Below are positions 45,621 through 54,040 of a DNA stretch of 64,000 nucleotides, piece by piece. Within the stretch, counting starts at the first letter, position 1. Every line of letters starts with the position of its first letter. The DNA is from Pseudobdellovibrionaceae bacterium (GTDB lineage: Bacteria; Bdellovibrionota; FAC87; UBA2466; JACKAF01): the NCBI GenBank assembly GCA_020635235.1, contig JACKAF010000001.1:620001-684000 (forward strand). Reading direction: 5' to 3'. The position numbers and the translations under genes were made by a program. The notes below the pieces were generated by a model. It did not search any database and was not told the DNA's origin. It saw nothing but the letters and a program-made list of their open reading frames with translations.

Positions 45621-45937
45621 AATGAACCCCTATACGCTAAGTTGGACGGGAAATAGCATAGCAGGACGGGGCAGACTTTTTCAAGCAAAGTATAGTCGAA
45701 GCACTTGATATCTAAAGGGAATTTCTGACATTTTGTCCCAACCGGGACAAAAACGTCCCACTGCCGCGAGCGGGTGTAGAAGCTCCAGGAGTGTGCACAG
45801 CCTGTATACACCTTTCAAAAACTAAAGCTCCATAATTTCAATTACTTAAGTTGGGAACGGATTTTGCTCTTACAAGGGATGACGATTTGGGATCAGCCTG
45901 ACGCCAACTTAGAAAAGGCTGCACTTGGGAGTAAAAC
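45621..45937. other. Divergent intergenic region, oxidase operon versus peroxidase
   Basis: This 317-bp spacer separates the oxidase operon (minus) from the dihaem peroxidase-family gene (plus). It holds the perfect palindrome described at 45731 and an AT-rich stretch (45820-45850). No coding frame of note, no tRNA, and no FNR-type TTGAT-N4-ATCAA site was found. Both operons' promoters should lie here. Confidence 0.6.
45731..45752. promoter_or_regulatory. Perfect 9-4-9 palindrome, probable operator
   Basis: TTTTGTCCC (45731-45739), spacer AACC, GGGACAAAA (45744-45752). A further half-like CGTCCCA follows at 45754-45760. It is 111 bp upstream of the cytochrome c start and 186 bp upstream of the peroxidase start, so it could control both. 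The symmetry fits a dimeric regulator. I cannot match it to a known consensus (not FNR, Rex or NtrC). Confidence 0.55.
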
Positions 45938-47329
45938 ATGGGATTGCGTTCATTACGGCACCTCTTTTTCTGTGCCCTGTTATCGAGCACACTTTTTATC
46001 GCTGCCTGTAAGCCGGGCATCTACCTCAAAAATCAGGGGGACATCCTTGCGATCGCTTCGATGCAAACCATCGTCGACGACGATTTCATCCACATGGCGA
46101 TGGACCCGAAGCAGATCGAACTCGGAAAACTTCTTTTTTTCGATAAAATCATGAGCGGTAACGAGAACATTTCCTGCTCGACCTGCCATCACCCGATGAC
46201 CTTTAGCACGGATAACCTTTCGCTTCCGATTGGGCAGGGTGGAGCCGGCCTTGGGCCCGCACGCCGCGTGGTGCTGGACGGGGAAACTCCGGTTCGCGAG
46301 CGGATGCCCCGCAACGCGCCCGATCTATTTAATAGAGGGATGAAGTCATTCAAAACGCTCTTTCACGATGGGCGCCTGAGCACGGACTATTCCCAAAGCA
46401 ATCATTTTCGAAACCCTGCTGGGGACGCGTTACCCGAAGGCTTCTCGCACGCTCTGGAAGCCCAGACCATTTTTCCGCTTACGAACCCGACAGAGATGGC
46501 CGGGCATGCGGGGCAGAACGCCATCGCAGACTGCGCCGATGCGGGAGACTTCACCTGCTTGTGGGGTGAAGTGGTGGATCGCTTGCGACAGAACAGTGTT
46601 TACGTGGATCTTTTTAAGGATGCCTACGGTCTTGATGACGGTGCTGAGATTAGTATCGTACACGTAGGTAAATCTCTGGCGGCTTTTATTTCCGCATCTT
46701 TCCGCGCCGACAGAAGCCCCTTTGATCAGTACTTGCGTGGTGACGAAAGTGCGATGTCCCACAAAGCAAAAAAAGGGATGGAGTTATTTTACGGCAAAGC
46801 TAGCTGCGTGAATTGCCACAGCGGCGTGTTACAGACCGATCAAAGTTTTCACGCCATTGCGATGCCACAGATTGGCCCCGGACCGGGCGGCGATGGCTAC
46901 CAAGGCCACGACGATTTTGGCCGCGAACGTGCCACTGGAGATCAGGCCGATCGCTACAAATTTCGCACGCCAAGTTTGCGCAACGTAGAGCTCACTGGTC
47001 CTTACGGACATGATGGCGCGTATGAGTCTCTGGAAGACGTGGTCCGCCACCACCTGAATCCGGGAATAAGCTTAGCGAATTACAACCTCGATCAAGCATT
47101 TTTACCCGATGCGGGTCCGGACTTGAATCTGATCGATCAGATTGTTCTCGACGATTTCCTATCTAAAGCCTCGCTCATTGTGGCGAACGAGTTACAACCT
47201 GTGGATCTCTCGGAAGAGGAAATCCAATGCCTACTGGCGTTCCTCCGGTCTCTGACGGATTCGAATTCGATGCATCTGGGCCACTTGATTCCTGGAAGTG
47301 TTCCCAGCGGTTTACCGATCGCCGATTAG
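45938..47329 (+). CDS. Dihaem cytochrome c peroxidase/MauG-family lipoprotein
   Basis: A 463-residue lipoprotein: signal MGLRSLRHLFFCALLSSTLF and lipobox IAAC with Cys24. Two haem sites: C80-S-T-C-H84 (SCSTCHHPMTFS) and C290-V-N-C-H294 (ASCVNCHSGVL). The domain order, the RNAPDLFNRG block and LRNVELTGPYGHDGAY match the CCP/MauG family. Classic members reduce peroxide using cytochrome c, while MauG-like ones oxidise protein side chains; which applies here is not clear. GGGAG lies upstream of ATG 45938. It is divergent from the oxidase operon, which suggests shared regulation. The 3' end is 5 bp from the convergent AMMECR1 gene. Confidence 0.9.
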   Translation: MGLRSLRHLFFCALLSSTLFIAACKPGIYLKNQGDILAIASMQTIVDDDFIHMAMDPKQIELGKLLFFDKIMSGNENISCSTCHHPMTFSTDNLSLPIGQGGAGLGPARRVVLDGETPVRERMPRNAPDLFNRGMKSFKTLFHDGRLSTDYSQSNHFRNPAGDALPEGFSHALEAQTIFPLTNPTEMAGHAGQNAIADCADAGDFTCLWGEVVDRLRQNSVYVDLFKDAYGLDDGAEISIVHVGKSLAAFISASFRADRSPFDQYLRGDESAMSHKAKKGMELFYGKASCVNCHSGVLQTDQSFHAIAMPQIGPGPGGDGYQGHDDFGRERATGDQADRYKFRTPSLRNVELTGPYGHDGAYESLEDVVRHHLNPGISLANYNLDQAFLPDAGPDLNLIDQIVLDDFLSKASLIVANELQPVDLSEEEIQCLLAFLRSLTDSNSMHLGHLIPGSVPSGLPIAD

Positions 47330-47334
47330 CGAGA

Positions 47335-47886
47335 TCACGAAGAAGTCTCTTCAAAGGAGATTTCTTCGAAGTACTCAAGCGTATAGCCGGATAGCCCAGC
47401 GGGATCTAGGCCCGCTTTTTCACAGGTTTGATCCAGGAATTCCTTTTTGTTCCAACCCCACTCCACTGCAACACTGGCAAGTAGTACCCCGCGCCGGGAT
47501 CCGGAGCTGACACATAGGCCATGCTTTCCCAGCTCCAGGGAATCCACATTATCCAGCGGCTCAATGGGTCCCAGTACCGCTACCTTTATTCGAAGTGCAG
47601 AAAGCTCTTCAGGTTCTACCGGCGAGAAACGCGGATCTTCTAAGGCGGCTTTTTCGGCAAAGTAGCGAAGGTTCTCATGCAGAGGGGAAAGTGTTTCCAG
47701 GCAACCGATGCAGCCCCGCAGCCGTCCGTCTTCGGTCGTCAACGTAACGAAGCACGGTAGCTCTTTTTCCAGATTTTCGCTTAGCGAGAGGGGCTCGCTC
47801 GTTTTTGAACAGAGCAACTCGCCCAGCGTGTCTCGCACAATTTTTAGGCAAATTTCTTTGTCTTTTTCGGTGAAGCGAAAGTCCAT
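47335..47886 (-). CDS. AMMECR1-domain protein
   Basis: A 183-residue member of the AMMECR1 family. The signature LRGCIGCLETLSPLHENL is present near residue 56, and RFSPVEPEELSALRIKVAVLG and LLASVAVEWGWNKKEFLDQTC support it. In many prokaryotes AMMECR1 is fused or adjacent to MEMO-like proteins; none is seen here. Biochemical function is unsettled for the family. It is probably in an operon with the Tudor-like protein gene, 3 bp apart on the same strand. Confidence 0.9.
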   Translation of the reverse strand: MDFRFTEKDKEICLKIVRDTLGELLCSKTSEPLSLSENLEKELPCFVTLTTEDGRLRGCIGCLETLSPLHENLRYFAEKAALEDPRFSPVEPEELSALRIKVAVLGPIEPLDNVDSLELGKHGLCVSSGSRRGVLLASVAVEWGWNKKEFLDQTCEKAGLDPAGLSGYTLEYFEEISFEETSS

Positions 47887-47889
47887 GAG

Positions 47890-48321
47890 CTAACTCATGG
47901 CGTGGATAAGCATGCGTTCCCCTTCGCGGAATAGAACGATGATTTTCCCGTTGGCCCGAACTTCTTCCACTATCCCAATCCCGAACTTAACGTGTTTGAG
48001 TACGTCACCACTCTGAAACGTCGTCCGTGGTGTGTAGGCCTGCGTTTCCTTGCCCGAGCTGGCCGCTAGTTTTTCGTCCCAAAGAGCGCTGCCGCGGGCC
48101 CGCGGACGGGACGGGGCACTTCTCCCGGGGACCACCCTGCGAGCGCCGCTACTGCCCCTAAACTTGCGCTCGCTCTTGCATGTCTTGCACTGCACTTTGG
48201 CCGGCGACCCTCCCACCATCGATACAATGACATGAGCGAGTTCCATCTTGCAGCGCGTGCAGTGGGCGAGGATATCTCCGCCTACGCGAGGGGTTCCATA
48301 AAGGGCGGTGCTTGCACTCAA
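47890..48321 (-). CDS. Zinc-ribbon plus Tudor/CarD-like protein
   Basis: A 143-residue protein starting at TTG 48321, chosen because AGGAG is 6 bases upstream. The N-terminus has CTRCKMEL and CKTCKSER, a four-cysteine zinc-ribbon pattern. An Arg/Ser-rich linker follows (RRVVPGRSAPSRPRARG). The C-terminal 45 residues (GDVLKHVKFGIGIVEEV through LFREGERMLIHAM) resemble the small beta-barrel of CarD/RapA/Tudor-like proteins that contact RNA polymerase or nucleic acid. A transcription-related role is inferred. It precedes the AMMECR1 gene by 3 bp. Confidence 0.7.
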   Translation of the reverse strand: MSASTALYGTPRVGGDILAHCTRCKMELAHVIVSMVGGSPAKVQCKTCKSERKFRGSSGARRVVPGRSAPSRPRARGSALWDEKLAASSGKETQAYTPRTTFQSGDVLKHVKFGIGIVEEVRANGKIIVLFREGERMLIHAMS

Positions 48322-48417
48322 TCCGATCTCCTATCCGCACCCGTCGCGTCCAGCGTACACTTTGCCGGATCCTGGCGCTCTGGGTTAAGATGCGATTCTA
48401 GACTTGGAGCACTTGGG

Positions 48418-48966
48418 ATGGCAAATGGACCGACGCATAATCCGTTCTGGAAAAGGCGAGAAGTGTGGATTTGGGGGATGGGCTTTACCTTCGCCATGCT
48501 CTTGCTTGTGGTTTTTGGGCGCATCCCGGCCGCACGCCGCGGCGCTTTGGTGGGCAATCCGGCGCCCGACATTCCTTTCCTTCTAGAAGGGCGGGAGCAG
48601 TCGTTGGGGGACTACACCGGCAAGGTAGTTTTGCTCAATTTTTGGGCCACCTGGTGCGGGCCGTGTATGGAAGAAATGCCCGCCTTGCGTGAGCTGGAGA
48701 ACAAATTGGGCCCGAAGGGCTTCGTTTTGCTGGCCTTCAACGTGGAAGGGGAGAATCCCCAACTTCTTAGCCAAACCCCGGAAGAACTCTTGCCCACACG
48801 CCTAATCTTTGAGTTTAATCAAGATTCCTTGGACCCCTATGGCGTAGAGGTCATTCCGCTTAGTGTGCTTATCAACAAGAGCGGTGCCGTTGAACGTTTG
48901 TACCTGGGACCGCGGGAATGGGCGGCCCCGAAGATGGTTCAGGAAATAGAGAAGTTATTGCAATGA
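48418..48966 (+). CDS. TlpA/ResA-like membrane-anchored thioredoxin
   Basis: From ATG 48418 (182 aa): an N-terminal anchor helix (VWIWGMGFTFAMLLLVVF) and a periplasmic thioredoxin fold with LNFWATWCGPCMEEMPAL, catalytic pair CGPC, and cis-Pro region VEVIPLSVLIN. TlpA/ResA proteins reduce apocytochrome c or cuproprotein thiols, which would suit the neighbouring cytochrome genes, though this gene is on the other strand. A longer frame upstream to 48232 is rejected because it overlaps the divergent gene. The stop overlaps the next gene in ATGA, starting a coupled run towards nadCBA. Confidence 0.86.
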   Translation: MANGPTHNPFWKRREVWIWGMGFTFAMLLLVVFGRIPAARRGALVGNPAPDIPFLLEGREQSLGDYTGKVVLLNFWATWCGPCMEEMPALRELENKLGPKGFVLLAFNVEGENPQLLSQTPEELLPTRLIFEFNQDSLDPYGVEVIPLSVLINKSGAVERLYLGPREWAAPKMVQEIEKLLQ

Positions 48967-49610
48967 TTCGGTTGGACGGCGTGAAGTCACTCGCTTTACA
49001 TAAACTTACGGTTTTTTTGCTCTATGCGTGCTGCTATGCACTTTTTTATCTGTACCCCAACCTTTACCCGGTCTGGGAGCCCCAATTCTTGCCCATGCTA
49101 GCGATCGATCGGGCGACGCCTCTCGTTCCCTGGACATTCCTTATCTATACCTCTGACTACCTCCTCATCTTGACAGTTATTCTCTGGACTTCACGAGAGG
49201 AGTTTAACCATTTTGCCCGCATGGCCTTCATGGTTCTCTTTTTTTGCGGGGTGTTCTTCTACCTGATGCCCACAACGTACCCGCGACCTGAGTACCCGAA
49301 CGTCAGTAGTGCGATTGTGAGAGCGGCGATGTGGTTGGTTTCGGCCGCCGATTCTCCGGCGAACTGTTTTCCAAGCCAACACGTGGCGCTTACCTCCATT
49401 TGCGCTTGGTCGATGCGGCGGCGCGGTTCAGTTCTACACGCGTTCTACTGGTTGTGGGCATTGGCGATTTTTGCCTCAACTCTAACCACCAAACAGCATT
49501 ATTTCTGCGACATCCTGGGCGGCCTCGTGGTGGCAGTGTGTGTGACTGCTTTGGAGTACTTTTACTGTCGCAAGGCCTTTGTCCTGACCGCCAAAGTTCC
49601 GGTGAAATGA
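48963..49610 (+). CDS. PAP2-superfamily membrane phosphatase/phosphotransferase
   Basis: A 215-residue protein with about six membrane helices. The PAP2 catalytic signatures are reduced to ANCFPSQHVALT and TTKQHYFCDILGG (motifs 2 and 3, with catalytic His), as in the inositol phosphotransferase-like subgroup; the first motif (KxxxxxxRP) is not clear, and YLMPTTYPRPEYPN may be its remnant. The likely substrate is a lipid phosphate or a phosphodiester head group. It is coupled by ATGA to the TlpA-like gene and by ATGA to the Nudix gene. Confidence 0.8.
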   Translation: MIRLDGVKSLALHKLTVFLLYACCYALFYLYPNLYPVWEPQFLPMLAIDRATPLVPWTFLIYTSDYLLILTVILWTSREEFNHFARMAFMVLFFCGVFFYLMPTTYPRPEYPNVSSAIVRAAMWLVSAADSPANCFPSQHVALTSICAWSMRRRGSVLHAFYWLWALAIFASTLTTKQHYFCDILGGLVVAVCVTALEYFYCRKAFVLTAKVPVK

Positions 49611-50026
49611 TGGGCGTGGAGCGGCTTAGGGCCTCCACCGTGTGTGTGGTCGCTGGACGCGTCCTGCTCGTGCAGCTGCGCGATCCGAAGACCGGGATCG
49701 TGCGCCTTTTCCCCCCGGGAGGGGCCGTCGAGGCTGGAGAAACCCCCGCTGAGACGGCCGTGAGAGAAACACTGGAGGAAACCGGCTACAAAGTACGGGT
49801 GCAGGGGGCGGCGCGCGTGGACCACTACCCTTTCGTTTGGGCAGGGACGGAGTACGATTGCGAAACTCACTTCTTTCGTGCGGATCTGGCAGAACCCGAC
49901 CCGGTTTCAGTTAGAAAAGACCCGGTTGTTGTGGGGGCCGAGTGGGTGCCACTAAGCGGGCTTTCCGCCGCCTTGGATTTTGACCAAAACATCCGTGAAT
50001 CCGTCCTGGCGCTGGCTTTCCGCTAG
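49607..50026 (+). CDS. Nudix hydrolase
   Basis: A 139-residue protein starting at ATG 49607 (or 49610), coupled by ATGA to the PAP2 gene. The Nudix box is complete: G at the start of GGAVEAGETPAETAV followed by RETLEETGY (GX5EX7REUXEEXGU). Such enzymes hydrolyse nucleoside diphosphates linked to another group. Position right before nadCBA raises the possibility of NAD(H) or ADP-ribose turnover, but the NADH-specific SQPWPFPxS tail is absent, so the substrate is open. Confidence 0.87.
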   Translation: MMGVERLRASTVCVVAGRVLLVQLRDPKTGIVRLFPPGGAVEAGETPAETAVRETLEETGYKVRVQGAARVDHYPFVWAGTEYDCETHFFRADLAEPDPVSVRKDPVVVGAEWVPLSGLSAALDFDQNIRESVLALAFR

Positions 50027-50068
50027 CCCGCCTTTCCCATTTGGGGACCTCTGTGCTAAGGGTACAGC

Positions 50069-50902
50069 GTGGTGTGGAACGCAGAAATTGAAGACTTGGT
50101 TCGTCGGACACTCGCCGAAGATTGTGTCCATGATGATGTCACCACCAGTGCAGTTCTAAACGGCGTTGGTGGCACGATCAGCGCGATCGTCCGCACCCGT
50201 GAAGCCGGGGTTTTCAGCGGAGAAGCCGTCGTGGCGGCGTTCGAGAAGCTAACCCCGCTCAAGATCCAATGCCTGGTTACGGATGGGGCCGCGGTCGAAG
50301 TGGGCCAAGATCTGGTACGCCTCAGCGGGACGGCGGCGGACTGTCTTGCTTTGGAGCGGAGCCTTTTAAACTTTCTTGCCCTTGCTTGCGGCATTGCTTC
50401 CAAGACCCGCCGCTTTGTGGAAGCCGCTGGGCCTTATCCCACCAAGATTTTGGCCACAAGAAAAACCTTGCCTGGTTTGCGTGCCTTGCAGCTTTTAGCC
50501 GTGCAGCACGGTGGAGGGCTTGTGCACCGCCGCGATCTATCGGATGGGATCCTAATCAAGGACAATCACCTTTTAGTTTGTGAATTGGAAGAGGCTGTAA
50601 AACGCGCGCAAGTTAGCCACTCCCCTTTGCACCGTGTGGAAGTCGAAGTCGACAATCTCGAACAGCTGCGGCGGGTGCTTGCTCTAAATCCTGACGTAGT
50701 GATGCTGGACAATTTTTCTGCAAACGATCTTCGCCAGGCGATGGAACTCGTAAAAGGGCAGCTAAAAGTCGAAGTCTCAGGCGGAGTTCAGCTGGAAGAC
50801 ATCCCGCAGCTTGCGGCGCACGGTGTGGATTTTATTAGTGTGGGTGCGCTTACGCATACGATCAAGGGGCTGGACTTAACTTTGGAAGTTGTGCAGCCAT
50901 GA
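50069..50902 (+). CDS. nadC: Nicotinate-nucleotide pyrophosphorylase
   Basis: A 277-residue quinolinate phosphoribosyltransferase that makes nicotinate mononucleotide from quinolinate and PRPP. Blocks: AEDCVHDDVTTSAV, SLLNFLALACGIASKT, ILATRKTLPGLR (active-site Arg/Lys/Thr), HRRDLSDGILIKDNHL, VEVDNLEQL and VMLDNFS. GTG 50069 is the start, with AAGGG upstream. It overlaps nadB in ATGA. Quinolinate is supplied by the downstream nadB and nadA, so de novo NAD synthesis from aspartate is complete to NaMN in this cluster. Confidence 0.95.
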   Translation: MVWNAEIEDLVRRTLAEDCVHDDVTTSAVLNGVGGTISAIVRTREAGVFSGEAVVAAFEKLTPLKIQCLVTDGAAVEVGQDLVRLSGTAADCLALERSLLNFLALACGIASKTRRFVEAAGPYPTKILATRKTLPGLRALQLLAVQHGGGLVHRRDLSDGILIKDNHLLVCELEEAVKRAQVSHSPLHRVEVEVDNLEQLRRVLALNPDVVMLDNFSANDLRQAMELVKGQLKVEVSGGVQLEDIPQLAAHGVDFISVGALTHTIKGLDLTLEVVQP

Positions 50903-52479
50903 GTGTGGGAAGAGAAACCGATTGCTTGATTATTGGTGGGGGAATCGCCGGGCTTTCGACGGCTTCGCGTCTCGCAGATCGCGGGAAGCGTGTGACGGTA
51001 ATCGCCGCGGGGAAAGACCTTAGTCACTGCAACTCCTTTTACGCGCAGGGAGGGATCATTTATGAATCTCTCAGTCATGATTCGAAAAGTCTGAAGCAGG
51101 ATATTCAGGAAGCGGGTTGCCACATCAACTATGAGCCAGCAGTAGATCAGCTTGTGGAGATGGGACCCGAGATGGTCAGACGTGTACTACTGGACAAAGC
51201 GCACGTAGAGTTTGACCGGGATGCGGAGGGGGAATGGCTGCGGACGCGCGAGGGAGCGCACTCTGAAAATCGAATCCTTCACCGTGGCGATGAGTCTGGG
51301 AAGGCCATCCAATCTGCGATGATTCAGCTTGTAGGCGGGCTGAAGAATGTGGAAGTTCTTACAGAACACACAGCGGTAAATCTGCTGATGACGTCATTTC
51401 ACTCCACGGATCGATCCCGCCTTCATGAGCCCGCACGTTGTTTTGGTGCTTTTGTTTTTGATCAGAACGCGAAGCGCGTCGAACCCATCTTTGCGCGGCA
51501 TACCGTGCTTGCCACGGGCGGCATTGGCCAACTCTTTCTCCACAATACAAACAGCAAATTTAGCCGAGGTGACGGGATAGCGCTTGCTCACCGTGCCGGG
51601 TGTAGGCTGGAAAATCTTGAGTACGTGCAATTTCACCCTACAACATTTTACCACCCTAAATCGACGCGCTTCTTGATTTCCGAGGCGCTGCGTGGAGAGG
51701 GAGCGGTTCTCATCAATGATCGGGGGGAACGCTTTGCGAAGAAGTACCTTCCCGAATACGAGATTCCGGAGTTGGCACCCCGCGATCGAGTCGCACAGGC
51801 AATCCACCAGGAGGTTCTCTCCACAGGCGCTCCTTGTGTTTACTTGGATATTAGTCATAAGGATGCGGGCTGGATCCGCGAGCGCTTTCCGTTCGTGTAC
51901 GGCTCCTGTTTGAAAGTGGGTGTAGACATTACGCGTGAGCCGATCCCGGTTCTTCCGGGAGCGCATTACCATTGTGGTGGGGTTTGGGTGGATTTAGAAG
52001 CTAGAACCACCATCCCAAGACTCTGGGCGGTGGGAGAAGTGAGTTGTACCGGTGTGCATGGAGCAAACCGTCTGGCGAGTACCTCTCTTCTCGAAGGGCT
52101 CGTCTGGGGCGTGAGGGCTGCCGAGGCCATTGCGTCGGATCTGGAAACCAACACCCCGCTGCGCTTCCCGGATATCTACCCGTGGCAGGCGGAAAGCGCC
52201 GTTGCCGATCCCAGTTTTCTACATCAGGACTGGCTGATGTTGAAGCACACTATGTGGAACTATGTTGGTCTCATCAAAACGGATAGCCGCTTACGAAGAG
52301 CGGAAGGCATTTTAGGCGAACTCTCGGAAGGGATTGATAAGTTTTATCGGCGGGCCGCACTTAGCGATGAGCTCATTGGACTGCGCCAGGCGGTACTGGT
52401 GTCTCAGCTCATTTTGAATGCGTGTAAGCGCAACCAAAAGTCCAAGGGCTGCTACTTGCGTGGTGAACTTGAAATCTAG
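50899..52479 (+). CDS. nadB: L-aspartate oxidase
   Basis: A 526-residue FAD enzyme that oxidises aspartate to iminoaspartate. The FAD site is LIIGGGIAGLSTASRLADRG (residues 10-29), and AGGIIYESL-like text follows. VLATGGIGQLF, EYVQFHPTTFYHP and SEALRGEGAVLIN match NadB. GAHYHCGGVWVDLEART and GVHGANRLASTSLLEGLVWG form the C-terminal FAD contacts. The C-terminal domain differs slightly from the E. coli length, but all family blocks are present. Coupled to nadC by ATGA and 23 bp before nadA. Confidence 0.95.
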   Translation: MSVGRETDCLIIGGGIAGLSTASRLADRGKRVTVIAAGKDLSHCNSFYAQGGIIYESLSHDSKSLKQDIQEAGCHINYEPAVDQLVEMGPEMVRRVLLDKAHVEFDRDAEGEWLRTREGAHSENRILHRGDESGKAIQSAMIQLVGGLKNVEVLTEHTAVNLLMTSFHSTDRSRLHEPARCFGAFVFDQNAKRVEPIFARHTVLATGGIGQLFLHNTNSKFSRGDGIALAHRAGCRLENLEYVQFHPTTFYHPKSTRFLISEALRGEGAVLINDRGERFAKKYLPEYEIPELAPRDRVAQAIHQEVLSTGAPCVYLDISHKDAGWIRERFPFVYGSCLKVGVDITREPIPVLPGAHYHCGGVWVDLEARTTIPRLWAVGEVSCTGVHGANRLASTSLLEGLVWGVRAAEAIASDLETNTPLRFPDIYPWQAESAVADPSFLHQDWLMLKHTMWNYVGLIKTDSRLRRAEGILGELSEGIDKFYRRAALSDELIGLRQAVLVSQLILNACKRNQKSKGCYLRGELEI

Positions 52480-52502
52480 CGGAAGATTACTAGGATAAGA
52501 CT

Positions 52503-53576
52503 GTGATGAATGCGATCGACATGGATAAAGTACGGGCGCTTGAGTCCTTGCCCGACGATGAACTCGAAAATCGGATTCGAGCGGTGCGCGCTCAGTACGG
52601 TAAAGATATTTGCCTGCTCGCCCACTTATATCAGCGCAAACGCATCACTCAACTTGCAGATTTCTCAGGTGACTCCTTTGGGCTATCAAAAAAGGCCTCG
52701 GAGTTTGATGGAGGCAAGTACATTGTTTTTTGCGGTGTTCGTTTCATGGCGGAGAGTGCGGCGATCTTAGGGCGATCGGATCAGGAGGTGATCCACCCCG
52801 ATCCCGAGGCGGGTTGCCCGATGGCCGATATGGCGAACCTGACGGAAGTGCAAAAGGCCTGGGAGGCAATCCAGGGATCCGGAACCGTCATCCCGGTGAC
52901 CTACATGAACAGCACAGCCGACATCAAAGCCTTTTGCGGGAAGAATGGCGGAACGATTTGCACTTCCAGCAATGCGACGCAGACCTTTAAATGGGCCCTA
53001 GAACGGGGACAAAAAATATTTTTCCTGCCTGATGAACACCTTGGGCGCAACACTGCGATCCGCTTTGGAATTTCTGAAAAAGACATTGCGGTTTGGGATC
53101 CCGAGAAGGAAGACGGAGGACAGGCCGGGGCCTATCCCAACGCTAAAGTTATTCTTTGGCGCGGTTACTGCCCGGTCCACCAGAAATTTACGGTACGCGA
53201 TGTGGAACACGTGCGGCGTTTTTACCCCAAGAGTCGAATTGTAGTGCACCCAGAAGTTCCAAAGGAAGTTGCGGAGCTCGCCGACGCGGTGGGAAGCACC
53301 GGTTTTATTCAGGAGTACGTAAAAAACCAAACCGAACCCGGCGATGAGCTTTTTATCGGAACAGAAATCAATCTCATTCAGAATCTGGCCGCGGACTACC
53401 CAGATAGGAAAATTCACAAACTGCACAGATCCTTGTGTCTTACTATGTACCAGATAACACTCGGTCGGATTCTTTATGCTTTAGAGAATATTGAGAACTT
53501 TGAACGGGTAGTTGTTCCGGAAGATATCAAACATTATTCCCGAGTCGCTCTGGATAGAATGTTAAAGCTTGTCTGA
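52503..53576 (+). CDS. nadA: Quinolinate synthase
   Basis: A 357-residue Fe-S enzyme that condenses iminoaspartate with DHAP. Recognisable blocks are LLAHLYQRKRITQLADFSGDSFG, FCGVRFMAESA, PEAGCPMADM and ICTSSNATQ. Likely cluster ligands are Cys77, Cys223 (RGYCPVHQ) and Cys312 (RSLCLTMYQITLG). The position where many long-form enzymes read HPEC is HPEVPKEV here. GTG 52503 and ATG 52506 are both plausible starts behind AGGA. Its 3' end overlaps the small minus-strand gene at 53562 by 15 bp. Confidence 0.94.
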   Translation: MMNAIDMDKVRALESLPDDELENRIRAVRAQYGKDICLLAHLYQRKRITQLADFSGDSFGLSKKASEFDGGKYIVFCGVRFMAESAAILGRSDQEVIHPDPEAGCPMADMANLTEVQKAWEAIQGSGTVIPVTYMNSTADIKAFCGKNGGTICTSSNATQTFKWALERGQKIFFLPDEHLGRNTAIRFGISEKDIAVWDPEKEDGGQAGAYPNAKVILWRGYCPVHQKFTVRDVEHVRRFYPKSRIVVHPEVPKEVAELADAVGSTGFIQEYVKNQTEPGDELFIGTEINLIQNLAADYPDRKIHKLHRSLCLTMYQITLGRILYALENIENFERVVVPEDIKHYSRVALDRMLKLV

Positions 53577-53717
53577 AGCGTTCATTCGCATTCGATGTTT
53601 AATACTTGGGGGGGCGGGCGTCCCTTTTTCGTACTCCACCTGGGCCAGCGTGGTTAAAAAGAATAGAAACGCCACGTAAAAAAAGAACATGATATAGTTT
53701 TTGGTTTTCACGCTCAT
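53562..53717 (-). CDS. Possible small membrane or secreted peptide
   Basis: A 51-residue frame from ATG 53717 (MSVKTKNYIMFFFYVAFLFFLTTLAQ), a single hydrophobic segment followed by a polar tail (YEKGTPAPPSIKHRMRMNAS). GGTGG about 8 bases upstream is a weak ribosome site. The frame runs back to 53780, but the extension looks non-coding. It overlaps the end of nadA. It may be a small secreted or membrane protein, or a chance frame. Confidence 0.38.
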   Translation of the reverse strand: MSVKTKNYIMFFFYVAFLFFLTTLAQVEYEKGTPAPPSIKHRMRMNASDKL

Positions 53718-54040
53718 AAACGTACCACCGCAGCTGGGTGCTTTCGGCACCTCTTCATTACCTTGAGTCTTATTAAGCAAAAGCGGTGCCCGCTATTTTG
53801 CGCTTGTGCGTTAAATTCGTTTGAGCTCAAGAACTGTTTACGAAGCGGCATCTGTATGCCGTCTAAACGTTCACCCGGGGTAGACGTATTCCCACGGTCG
53901 GCGCTAAAAACTCAAGAATCCCAAACACTCCGGTCCTGCAGGCACGAGGCTTTTGCAGATAATTTCCTTGGAACAAAAATTGCTCCTCCGAACACTAGCT
54001 ATTAATGCGAAAGTTTTGTGACTTGTGGTTGGAGGAATTT
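53718..54040. other. Intergenic leader before the large repeat lipoprotein
   Basis: About 320 bp with no convincing gene; the plus-strand frame at 53763-54005 lacks a good start and protein-like composition. It holds the hairpin at 53836-53868 and should contain the promoter of the 54041 gene. No tRNA-like fold was seen. Confidence 0.5.
53836..53868 (+). other. Composite hairpin in the leader of the 54041 gene
   Basis: Outer arms GTTTA/TAAAC and inner arms CGGCAT/ATGCCG (loop CTGT) give an 11-bp stem with an asymmetric internal loop (5 versus 2 bases). It lies about 170 bp before the start codon. It might be a structured 5' leader, a small RNA or an operator. Found by eye. Confidence 0.4.

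Noticed and set aside
53763..54005. 80-codon plus-strand frame before the repeat lipoprotein
   Set aside because: No ribosome site and non-protein-like composition; it covers the hairpin and likely promoter.
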